A stretch of 64,000 nt of DNA. Origin: Metellina segmentata (taxonomy: Eukaryota; Arthropoda; Arachnida; Araneae; Tetragnathidae). This document shows, piece after piece, positions 45,284-55,559 of this stretch. The position numbers were made by a program, and so were the translations under genes. Numbering within the stretch: position 1 is the stretch's first letter; the number at the start of each line of letters is the position of its first letter. Under the pieces are notes generated by a model. It saw nothing but the letters and a program-made list of their open reading frames with translations. It was not told the origin of the DNA and did not search any database. Location of the stretch: NCBI GenBank assembly GCA_947359465.1, contig OX375877.1, positions 27,105,235-27,169,234 of the forward strand, written 5' to 3'.

Positions 45284-45380
45284 CGTTGTCCTTGTATCTT
45301 TCCCTTCGGGATTGAACCTGTACCTCCGCCAATAACCAGTAATATTGCATCAGTGTGACGTTAACTTAATACCTACCTTT
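45284..45380 (+). mobile_element. SINE family 1 tail fragment
   Basis: TGTCCTTGTATCTTTCCCTT to CAGTGTGACGTTAAC, a diverged end of body type A. Confidence 0.6.
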
Positions 45381-45464
45381 GACGTAGCTTGGCCAGTTAG
45401 GGCCCATGAGAAAAAGAAACCACCAATCAAACCATTTCTACTGTGGCTCTTTTAAAAAATAGTT

Positions 45465-45630
45465 TTTAAGGGATATCTCATCCATCATGATGTGGTCAAA
45501 TTTTCTAATGAAGAGGTATTTCGTCCTCAAGATATTACAGATTTTTGTATGTTGACGAGACCAAGATCTGGTCAGTTTTCTTTTAATGACGAGATATCGA
45601 GTCCATCAAGATCTGGTCAGTTTTGCTAAT
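45465..45630. repeat. Palindromic 42-bp family, short copy
   Basis: GGATATCTCATCCATCATGA and TGACGAGATATCGAGTCCAT units, running straight into the 180-bp tandem repeat at 45631. Confidence 0.65.
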
Positions 45631-46050
45631 GTCAACATAGCTCTTCGAAGCAACCCCAACTACCAAGAAGGCTAAACTTCAGTGATAACAATAACTTAAA
45701 ATGAAATATAAACAGACTCGAATAATTTAAAATATTGCTCTCAACCATTGTCTACTGCGATCTAAAAGCGCTCAGTATTCTTTAGTTCAAGCTTTAGCCA
45801 GTTTCACTAACGTCACCTTAACTCGTCGAAGCAACCCCAACTTCTAAGAAGGCTAAACTGCAGTGCTAATAACAATTACCAACGAAACATAAACAACAGA
45901 CCCGAATAATTTAAAATATTGCTCTCAACTATTGTCTACCTGCGATATAAAGGCGCGCTCAGTATTCTTTAGTTTAAGCTTTAGCCAGTTTCCTTAATGT
46001 CACCATAGCTCGTCAAAGCAACCCCAACTACCAAGAAGGCTAAACTACTT
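45631..46050. repeat. About 180-bp tandem repeat, 2.3 units
   Basis: Unit starts at 45631, 45812 and 45999 (GTCAACATAGCTC, GTCACCTTAACTC, GTCACCATAGCTC). Each is followed by AAGCAACCCCAACT and AAGAAGGCTAAACT. The third unit is partial. Confidence 0.9.
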
Positions 46051-46149
46051 TACTGAAGTAGAAATGTTCAAAATTTTTCAGTCAAATATTGTTAAGTTCA
46101 TGAACATACATATACAAGGAAAGGTTCACTAACACAGAAGAGATAAATA

Positions 46150-46232
46150 CGCCCTGGAGGTATCGAACCTGACTATCTCCAGCTTGTAGGTTGCTAGCAA
46201 GATGGGCAAATCCACTGAGTTATGGCGACCCC
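46150..46232 (-). mobile_element. tRNA-like Pol III unit (third SINE head or tRNA pseudogene)
   Basis: The minus strand has an A-box-like TAACTCAGTGG (46222-46212) and a perfect B box GGTTCGATACC (46169-46159), spaced as in a tRNA. The acceptor stem does not pair, so it is not a functional tRNA gene. It differs from both SINE heads elsewhere in the window. Confidence 0.6.
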
Positions 46233-46483
46233 TCCACTTCCACCTCTCAGGAATGATCATAATTGCGGGTTGTTACTATGCTAAATAACAAAGCTCCCAC
46301 GCACCCATCTAAAAACAAATTTCTTTGTTGGGGATAAAATCCATAGCACCCTGTCAAAAAATAAAAACAAACGGAATCTTCTGAAATAATGCGTTTATAG
46401 TGTGATCCCACAAGAAGGCAGTCGACCTTGGATCCGTCGATTTTTGAAAAGGTGTGAAATCTTGTTAGGAGAAGGCTGCAATA

Positions 46484-47239
46484 CAGTCGTCTCCTATAAC
46501 GCGATTAATTCGTACCGCGTTATATGGAAACTGGTGTTATAAGAAACCCAGAATTGATCGAAATCAGGAAATGCGTTCAATGGAAACCGTGTTATGAAAA
46601 ACACAGAAATAAGACAAATCAGATTAGTTTATACAGCGTTATATGGAAGCCACTGCCACGTTATATAAAAACCGCGTTATAAGAAACTCATAATTAATAC
46701 AAATTAAACGAATTCGTACCGCATTATATGGAATCTCAGAAATAAATATTCCGTTCGTTGAAAAATATCGTCTGTTCCAAAGATTCTGAAGTCGTTTGCA
46801 TTGTGCAAAGGACAAAAATAAGCCTCGAAATAAATAAAGTATCAGCTGAAATTCCATAAAAAAAAATTTTTTTGAAAAAATAATTGCTTTTTCAGCAGTA
46901 TCGGTAAAACAATCTAGGTAATCGTAATTCTCAATATACATTCCAGTTTTTCCAAAACTATCAAATTATGGTTGATTTCAATATACTGACTTACTCAGGT
47001 GTTTTAGCATGAAACTTATCTAAATATAAAACAAAAGAAAAGTTTAATATTGCATTCAACTAAACTAATATATGATGCATAAAACAAAGCCCTGATAACT
47101 GGAATTGATTTAAATTCATTTGAGTTGTTGGAATGTTCTTGTACGGAAAACGCGTTACAGGAGAGCTGTCGCAATTTTCGCTCCACGTTATATGGAAATC
47201 GCGTCATAAAAACACCGCGTTATAGGGGAGACTTGACTG
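46484..47239. mobile_element. pogo-like MITE
   Basis: 756 bp. The left end CAGTCGTCTCCTATAACGCG and right end CGCGTTATAGGGGAGACTTG, then ACTG, are imperfect inverted repeats flanked by TA (46482-46483 and 47240-47241). The interior repeats CGTTATATGGAA motifs many times. TA target plus CAGT ends suit the pogo branch of Tc1/mariner. Chance frames inside are discarded. Confidence 0.8.
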
Positions 47240-47244
47240 TACAC

Positions 47245-48735
47245 AAAAACATGGATGACATTATTGAGGCTTTTACTTTCGACAACGCGATAACACCGTT
47301 GTCGGTTTCGGCAGCCCATTGTGCCCATTCGATGTCCATTTTCGGAGTGTAACTTACAAACAGATTCCGCGATTAGACGTCAACTGGTGGAAGTGATTTG
47401 CTTGAATTACCATTAGTCCCCCAATTAAACTTGTATATTTGTTCAACACGTGTATTCGGGAAGCCGAACTATAGCTTGAAGACTCTCCCCGGATCTACGC
47501 ACACTAAGGTTTAGAGAGTTTTGAACTATAGCTTGTCCATTTTTGGAACTTGAAACCATAAATTCCAAACATTCCACCTAATCTCTGTGTGTAATTAAAC
47601 TTTTTGGATCGTTGAAAGTACGCTAAAGACCAACTCTGCTCAAACTCATCTGAATAAACGATTTGATTTGTTAGTTAGAATAAACGATTTTGCTTTGTTA
47701 GTCAGAGATGAAGACCATAACACCCAGTCAAAATTAAACAAACAGAAGAGGCGGAAATAACTCTGTTATTAGTCCAACTTAAAAATTGCATTTCTTCTTT
47801 CTTCTCCCAGAGGTATAGGAACTTTAAACAAGGAGAGAATAATGGACTCCCGACAGATTCTTTCAAAAGTGGCAGTCATCAACCTACCGAAGCAGAAAGC
47901 TTATCGGAAAAGTACCACAATGGAGGAAAACAAATAACGCCATTTTGTTCTCAACGGTGTTTTTATTTGTTTCCCCTCTCCTACGGCTCATTGAATTCGG
48001 AAGTGCTATTGATGGCTTTTTCCTCCTTATAACTGTTCGGGTTCCAACGCGATATGGCACGAGCTGTTGGAAATTATCATCGGTTGTAACTTTAGAACAA
48101 CTTGGCGGAGAGTAAGAGGAGGACTGATAGGTAATTGAAAAACAGAAGCAATTTTCCCGTCTTCGCTTTGACGAGGACAAATTGGGATAAATGTCAAAAT
48201 AGCTATAATTTAAAATGGAAGGTAGTTTCTTCTCAGAGTAAAATTCCGATGCGTGTTGGAAATAGTATTGGTGTGTATTCCTCCTGTGATTGAACGGAAA
48301 TGTATTCTCACGGCTTTGGACGATATTGTTTTTCAATCTCTTTAGAATTTTTGTTTCCAAATGCAGTCAGAAAAACAAAGTGCACACTTTAAAGGTGTGT
48401 TACAAAAGCAAGTGAAAACAGAATCTAAAATTGTTAAGAATAGGTTCGGCAAGAGAGTATAAGCTGCCCATCCGTGTGCCAGACTTCCAGTATTGGCCGC
48501 ATTTGTCCCGATTAGAGAAATGTACAAACGTACTGGATGGTGGATTTATCGGGATTTAGCACAAAGAGATAAGCAAGGGTTCTGTAGAATTTTTAAGAGG
48601 TAAATCTGCTTGTCCGTATAATCGTGATCAGTCAGAAGTCGGGTTATTGCAACAACTTCTTCTCTTGTGGCATATGTGATAGATTTACAAGTATAAACCA
48701 AGAGACATTAACAAAACCGTTGACTATTTTGCTGT
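47245..48735. other. No supported gene; one long frame of doubtful value
   Basis: A 158-codon minus-strand frame (48360-47884), rich in Ser, Arg and Tyr, has no motif I recognise, no homopolymer bias and no splice partner. It may be chance. Confidence 0.35.
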
Positions 48736-48960
48736 TTAATCCTCCTGGTATTTGTTTCGTCCTAAGCAAAACCAGATCTGACCAGATCTTGATGAACCAT
48801 ATACCGTCATAAGAAAAAACTGTCCAGATCTTTATTTCGTCATCATAAAAAAAATTGGCAGTATCTTGATGACGAGATATTTTCTCATTATTGAAATTGG
48901 TCAGACCTTGATTAACGAGATATCTTGTCTAAGCCACTCGCAGGGTTAAAACGTAATCCA
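48736..48960. repeat. Palindromic 42-bp family, dispersed copy with candidate inverted ends
   Basis: Begins GTTTAATCCTCCTGGTATTT and ends CACTCGCAGGGTTAAAAC, an imperfect inverted pair (TTTAAYCCT). Inside are GACCAGATCTTGATG and TGACGAGATATTTTCTCATT units. Confidence 0.65.
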
Positions 48961-49518
48961 GAAGTATCTCGTGGAGATAGATCTGCAGTACTTTGTTTTT
49001 CAAATTTTGTACCGAGATAGTGTTGTTCACATCAATTAGGGCTTGTATATCAGATCTGCTCTAGATATGAAGTTTAGGTGTTGGTGGTCTCAATAGAAAC
49101 ACAGGTGTTTGTTTTGTATGATGAGGTGTTGTCGGTTTATGGTTTGGCGATGTTTGGAATGCATTCCTTTGAACGTGACTTCTTATCTCAAACACCTGGA
49201 GAGCCAATTTTGGTTCAGTGAGTCAATTTGATTTAACTCAAATGCTTCAAGAACCCCAATAGAAAACGTGCTAAGTTCCGTTTCTATGACTATAGTTAGC
49301 CGCAGACTTTCTGTCTGAGCATTGCTGCTCCGATGGGATGCCAGATAACCTTGGGGAAGTCTATTTCAAGGAAGGTAGTAATCTCGCCAAGGGAAGCTAC
49401 GAGCACTCAATCATTGCTATCGTTTATGGCGCCTAATGACAAACTTGGAACAAGAAACTAGTGAACGACGATTCTGTGGGAACGCATTGTTCTAGTTTAA
49501 TCTTCCCTTTCTTAACGA

Positions 49519-49700
49519 TCACGTTGGGTTGGTGTGGAAGTTTGGAGAGTGGGGTGACAACTCAGGTGTTGCTTCGTCATCTGACCGTGGTTCAAAATTA
49601 CGAGGTGTTGTCCTTGAATCTTTCCCTTAAGGGACTGATCCCGGACCTTCGTCAATAGCCCGTCGTGTTGCTCTGGTACGACGTTAACTAAATCTACCAT
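49519..49700 (+). mobile_element. SINE family 1 body fragment (type A)
   Basis: CACGTTGGGTTGGTGTGGAA to GGTACGACGTTAACTAAA, very close to 1490-1660 of the first copy; the tRNA head is missing. Confidence 0.8.
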
Positions 49701-49704
49701 TACC

Positions 49705-51990
49705 CTTCTTAACGAATCGACTCAAAATTCGAATAGAATCACAAAGTACTAAGCGGTCCGTATTGAAAAAGGAACCCGTATTTTCAATAATATATTTAAA
49801 ACCAGCAGCTAAAAAGAACATGGCAAATCATGCGAGTGTAAAATGCTCTGTCATAAATGCTTCAGCTATTACTGCAATTGATCCAGGAAATTCGTACAAA
49901 TAGGGTTACACAATTCTAATTTCGTTTAGCTAGGATATCATCAAAAATACGTAGTAAAAACCGAAACGTTTCGGAAAAAAAATATAAGCAAATTAAGCCT
50001 TTTTCTGGGTTAGAGTATCCTTACAGAAATCTTAACGAAGGACATCATGTTCCTAGCCAATTACAACTATTAGTTTTTTAATCTAATATTTATTACTTAA
50101 TATTTACCGGTATTTGTTGTTTTTCAATCCCATACATCCACGGACTGGATAAATCTATTATGAGGTCAAGATTGGACTTGCTAGCCGTAGTTTAAGTACA
50201 TCTGATCAACACAAAAGATACATCTGATAAAATGAAATTGGTTGTATCAATGATACTTTCTGTAAATTTTTGTTGGCTTTTTGTTACCACAATTCTGGCG
50301 AATTTTTACAAACAAGAGTTTCAAATTGTGCACTCCTTTTCTTTTCATGCTACTTTAAGTACGAATTTTCAAAATAGTTCGATATCCACTTCCAGTCGAA
50401 TGTCTGGTGTAATTAGCCATTGTGCAGCATATTATGAAATTAGAGCAAAAAGCCACTTTCTTTAATATCTAAGGACACTATATCTAAAGACGACGGCAAA
50501 TTGTGTTTTTATTAAGAGTAATGCATTATGTGTTATGATTTCTTTGACAGTGGCATACTTTTGACGTTAGACAGGGCACCGAAAGTGTGAGAAATTGTAT
50601 TCAAAATACCTCAACAAAAAACGGAAGTCAAGCTTACAAATCAACCTTACAAAGCAACCTTACAAAGCATGCACTTATTATAGTTAAATATTTTAACTCA
50701 ACGTCGCTGCCAAATGTGTGTTTTTTATATACCCTAGTAGTATTTGAGAATAATTCTATGGTATATTTTTTAAATTTATCAATGAAATATTTTTTACAAT
50801 CTTAAGTTTAATGCTAAAATAATAGCTTGTTTTATTTATAAATACATACCAATTGGGCATCAAGAAATATCGTATTTTTATATAATATATATTTTCAAAC
50901 GAAGTTATAAAAAGTATTCACTATTTTGTATCATGTGATGTAATCTAATTGTAAATTTATTTAAGAAATCTTACCAAAACTTAGTATCTCACAGGAATTT
51001 GCCTAAAGACAGACAGAACTTTTGATGACAAAGCGACGTATTTTGAAGCATTGAATTAAATGAGAGATAATTAGGATTTGATTAGTTTTGTAAAGGTAAT
51101 TACGGCTATTTATATAGCATGAAAATGAAATGGAAGTAGTTCTCATCAAGGACACAGGCGTTAACTAAAAAATCAAGTTGACGAGGACAATTTTTGCAAA
51201 ACATTCATGTTTCTGATTATTTTTCAATTCATTTTGAAGAATTCAATTCAGTTTCATGAAGTTTTCAGAATAATATTTATAGCTTTCAAAATTATTTTTC
51301 TTCCGAGTTCGATTCAACATGCTGTGTATTAAAAGTTATATTCACCAGATGGCAGTACAATCGATTTTAAATAGAAACAAGTCCTCCCGACAAACTCGTA
51401 CCGGCATTTCATTCATGTTTTTATCGTATCTCATTGAGGCTAAAAATTTGCAAAGAAATTTATGAATAAGTGGATGAAAGAAGTCAGGTAATTTATTTGA
51501 TGATTTATAAAACTTTTTTTAGAGTTAGTTAAACTATTTTACTGATACACAAATAATCCCGTGTAAAAATGCCATCATAGCATATAAACTTTGAATGAAT
51601 GAATATTTTGATGTTTTTAATGAATCAATAATGAAAATTTTGATGTTTTAAAACATATGTATTCAAATTTTCATCAAGTATTAAAAATTTGAATTACTGA
51701 TTAGAAAATCTTTTCCCGTTTCTTGATATTGTTTTATTATTACAAGTCAAATAATCGCAATATTTTATCCAATGAATTTGCACAAAATTCATTCTTCTAA
51801 TAAGAAGAAAGATCTGAAATTTTGCATCTTACAAAAAGTCTTTCTGAATCGATTTACATCCAAATATATCAAAGTTGCAGTTCATAAGGTTTTTTTTTTC
51901 ATAAGTAAACTGTTCACTGACTTTAAATAAAAGTCTGGTAAAAATAATGTAACATTAGATTCTCCAAATTTTCTATATTGTGATGATGAC
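49705..51990. other. No gene recognised over about 2.3 kb
   Basis: Frames of 72-77 codons without motifs; AT-rich. Confidence 0.45.
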
Positions 51991-52070
51991 TCAGTCATCT
52001 GATCGTGGTTCAAAATTACGAAATGTTGTCCTCTGATCTTTCCCTTCGGGATTTAATTGAAACCATAATT
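51991..52070 (+). mobile_element. SINE family 1 body fragment
   Basis: TCATCTGATCGTGGTTCAAA to CTTTCCCTTCGGGATT, middle of body type A. Confidence 0.7.
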
Positions 52071-52421
52071 CAGAAATGACAGGATGCTGGTTTAATATTA
52101 ATCAAAGCTTCTGTGTGCAAACATAATCAAGGGACGTAAAAATGAAGAGCGATATAGCTAAATGAACGATATATCCAGTGGTTACTCCTTAGATCCCCAA
52201 TAAATCTTGGTTTTTATTAAATATTCTTTCCAGACCGTCCTGGGGCATCAGTGGCCCATATGCCAATCTTAATAAGTTGCCCCTTCACAAAACATGATTT
52301 TCCCAGAACATCGCTTTTGATGAGTGCCTTTGGAAATTTTAATACAAATTGAAAATGAAACATGCGCAGATTCATTAAATGTCATCGAAATCGCAAAACG
52401 AGCCCATTTAAGGGGGTTTCT

Positions 52422-52622
52422 TTCGTGATTGTGATTTACAATTGTGTGATTTGTAACTAAACACCATTAAAGGTATGGAAACTGACATTGGAAAACAAAC
52501 TAAAGGACATTTTTATTTCTTCGTGATTGTGATTTACAATTGTGTGAGAGAGAGAGTGTAACTATACACCAATGAAGGCATGGAAACTGACATCGAAAAA
52601 TAAACTAATGGATATTTTTATT
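52422..52622. repeat. Tandem duplication, about 98-bp unit, two copies
   Basis: TCGTGATTGTGATTTACAAT occurs at 52423 and 52521. Both copies then run through ATGGAAACTGACAT and ATTTTTATTT. Confidence 0.9.
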
Positions 52623-52629
52623 TAAAATC

Positions 52630-53247
52630 GGACGCATCCACTACAAGTTTTTCAGTCACCTCTATTATTCTGAAGAAATACCATTAAACGATCAGCACAC
52701 CACACTGGAAGGGCTCTACAAGGGTTCACAAAAGAATCCGGCTTAACTCTACCATTGACTTATGTATGGTATTTTTTCTGAATTTCCTACAAAGGCTTGT
52801 CAGAGACCTAAGTCTATTTCCATGTCCGTTCAATTTCAATCAAGAATTTTCAAAAAAGAAAGACATAGTTCCCAGCTCTTGTGCGGATCCATTCCCAAGA
52901 CTGCCTGAATGGGCATCTATGTCAGATCGAATCCCTTTTTCAAAGGAGCTGAGCGGCGGAAAATTGCTAACACATCTTTTCAATTTGTTCACCCGACTGT
53001 TGGACAACATGTTCGGCGGAGTAATGTATCCGGAATTGGTCTTTGTTCGCCTCCTTTCTTTCGCTCTGGCCACGGGTTGTTGTTGGAGAACGATGTGTGA
53101 AGACCGTTATTTTTCCATGCTTTATTAATAAGGTAGTTTTCTGGGAAATGGTGCCACGGAATGTTCGCTGAGGAAGTTAGGGCTGAGGAAGAGTTACTTT
53201 ATAACGTAACAGGTCTACGTGTCGGATAAGCAGTGACGGGCTGGATG
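52630..53247. other. No supported gene
   Basis: Overlapping frames on both strands (52766-53128 plus, 53073-52840 minus). They make the patch look slightly coding-like, but no motif, splice pair or start context decides it. Confidence 0.3.
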
Positions 53248-54240
53248 AAATGAATCTTCCGGGAACATTTGTAGAAATTTTTCCATCCCTGATGTGGACA
53301 TATTAAACACTAGTCACTGCGTGGCCAGCACGGCGTTGCGCGTGATAGTTCTTTTCGTGGGGTCAAGTCTGACCACTGCTCGCTAACCCCCGGTGATTGC
53401 TACGACATACCAATTCGTAGCCTATTGGATAACCCATAATGGAGTTGCATATGGTGTTGGTTTGCTTCGCGAACCAAATAGTATCTGTATGGTGTGAAAT
53501 TATCCGCAGATTTTAAATCCGTTGAAATTTTTAATCTATCTTTAACGATCCCGATTTTACAAAAAAGAACTAAATAATGCCAGTCAAAATGTTTTTTATT
53601 TTCTTTGCTTTCTTTCGCTGAAATTGTAAGAGGGCAGGAAATGTAATCTGTTTATTTTTGGAACGCGAATGTTGGCGTGACGTCACATTCACTTGCAAAA
53701 AAATATTAAAAATATCCAATTTAAACATTTTATTTATGTAAAGAAAATTATATTTTAGGTATCGATCTAATGTGAAATTTTCCGCAGATTTCAAATCGGT
53801 TGAAATTTTTGCTAACAGAAAAAAGAACTACGTAACTACAGTTAAAACTTTGTTTATTATCGTCTGCTGGAAAATCATTCCTCCGCGCAAAATGAAAACG
53901 GAAAAAATAAATTTAGAATAAGATCTTTTATGCTGTTGCCATTCCAAAGAAAACAATAATAATTAAATTTCATTAAATTCATTTTAAAATGTTCTAGATT
54001 GAATTTTAAGATTCGCCGCGACCCTAAAATTGCAAAACATTTGGTCTACCTGTGTGTCAAATCCCATAACTGTAAGTGCCATAGATTCATCAGGACTTTG
54101 CGTGCAAGAAACGAACAAACAAACTGACAAAAATTTCCTTTTATAATATTAGAGATTTATTTCGGGGGGATAAGATGAATCTTCCGGGAAAGTTTGTTGA
54201 CATTTTCCCATTCCTGATGTGGACATATTAGACATTTATT
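53248..54240. repeat. About 65-bp direct repeats flanking a Helitron
   Basis: ATGAATCTTCCGGGAA...CCTGATGTGGACATATTA occurs at 53250-53305 and again at 54176-54232, on either side of the Helitron at 53310-54155. The copies differ by several substitutions. Confidence 0.75.
53310..54155 (-). mobile_element. Non-autonomous Helitron, relative of the one at 7666
   Basis: On the minus strand it starts TCTCTAATATTATAAAAGG with host A before it and ends GCCACGCAGTGACTAG followed by host T. The CACG/CGTG hairpin precedes the end. The body matches the 7666-8905 copy in long blocks (GACCACTGCTCGCTAAC, ATTCCTCCGCG/ATCTTTCTGCG regions) but lacks its 23-bp array. Confidence 0.75.
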
Positions 54241-54571
54241 TCTGGGGACTCTGGTGGGAAAAGATTTGAAACCAGCCTTCAAGCCGGCGTCTTGTAAGAG
54301 ATCACGAGATTTTTAATCGCCCTTCGTTCTTATGAAAGTTCAAAGGTTTCATTAGAACGTCTGCTCTCTTTCGAACATTTCTAATTACACACTGTAACTC
54401 CAGAATTAAAATCAAAATATGCACAAAATTTGCAAAAAAAACAATTGAGCGTGGAATTACGATCGTAGATTGTTTTCGTTTCTTCAGTTGCCCCATTCGG
54501 TGTATAGATAATTGTATAGATAATTAAAAGTAAAGTATGATTTTTTTTGTAATTCTGAGTGTTTGGAGATT

Positions 54572-54595
54572 TAAAAAAAAAAAAAAAAAAAATTT
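54572..54595. repeat. Poly(A) run
   Basis: About 20 consecutive A bases next to T-runs; no retroposon body recognised beside it. Confidence 0.9.
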
Positions 54596-55203
54596 TTAAA
54601 TAAGTAAACAATTAAAAAGTAAAATAAAATAATTAATTAATGAACACAAATAAATAAATAAATAAATATCGTGTAGGCTGTATCAGAGCACGGCTACAAG
54701 GTTTGGCGTGAATACGTTTCGTTAGCGTAAGTCTTTATTTGGGTGGTAAATTAAAGACAAATTCAGTAGTCAATTCATCGAAAGGTGACGAATTGCTCTT
54801 CAGCAGTTCGATTTATTTCTGTTTGGCTTTTCGACGAATTTCTGAAAATTTTCCAAATTTTCAAATATGTTACAAAGTTTTGCAATCAACAATGTATTCA
54901 ATTTAACTTCTAATGTCTCAAATCGACAGATCTTGACGTTGACTTTCGTTCGAGACCTTTTTAGTTAAAGCGGTCTCGCGAACTCAAGGTCACCAATATG
55001 CCTTCATTATCTCAGCTGGCGAATGGCACTAGGCTGGTTTTGTTCGCGTTGATTGTGTATAAATTATTTAACCGAACTCGATGCCCTACTATTCGTATTG
55101 ATCACTTTTTTGTTCTGAACAAAGACGTATTAGAAACAGTACTAGTCTGATTTGAAAGACGTATCCATGTTAAAAGTTCGGAACTCAATTGTTCACATTT
55201 CTG

Positions 55204-55239
55204 AAAAGTTGAAAGAATCTATGGATTCTTTCAACTTTT
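55204..55239. repeat. 16-bp stem, 4-nt loop hairpin
   Basis: AAAAGTTGAAAGAATC, loop TATG, then GATTCTTTCAACTTTT: a perfect stem. Confidence 0.97.
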
Positions 55240-55244
55240 AGAAA

Positions 55245-55425
55245 AATTCTATTGGTCCTTTTTTCTAAATAGAATTCTTTGGAGCAATTGTATCGACCTA
55301 TTCAGTGGAATACAATCCTTCGGAAAGATTCTATTGCTTTTTTTCTTGGAATAGAATCATTTGGAAAGGTTTACTGCACCTTTTCTTAGAATTGAATCCT
55401 ATGGAAAGATTCAAATGGTCAAGAA
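55245..55425. repeat. Imperfect tandem repeat, about 45-50 bp
   Basis: Units of the type GGAATAGAATCATTTGGAAA followed by a T-rich stretch, three or four times with drift. The 81-codon frame at 55305-55550 is repeat-derived. Confidence 0.7.
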
Positions 55426-55523
55426 GATCAAAAATGGTTAAAGCTATGCAGGGAGACTGTTGGCTGCTATATGGAATAATGCGTGTAACCCCCCTCCGGG
55501 TGTTAAATTCAATGTATGATTAT

Positions 55524-55554
55524 AAAATCAATACAAATTCTTTGTATTGATTTT
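55524..55554. repeat. 14-bp stem, 3-nt loop hairpin
   Basis: AAAATCAATACAAA, loop TTC, then TTTGTATTGATTTT: a perfect stem. Confidence 0.97.
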
Positions 55555-55559
55555 CAAAG

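Noticed and set aside
47884..48360. 158-codon minus-strand frame
   Set aside because: Long for this window but no recognisable motif or repeat class; not enough to claim a gene. A homology search would decide.
52766..53128. 120-codon plus-strand frame with a hydrophobic C-terminal part
   Set aside because: Opposite-strand frame equally open; no signal peptide or domain that I can support.
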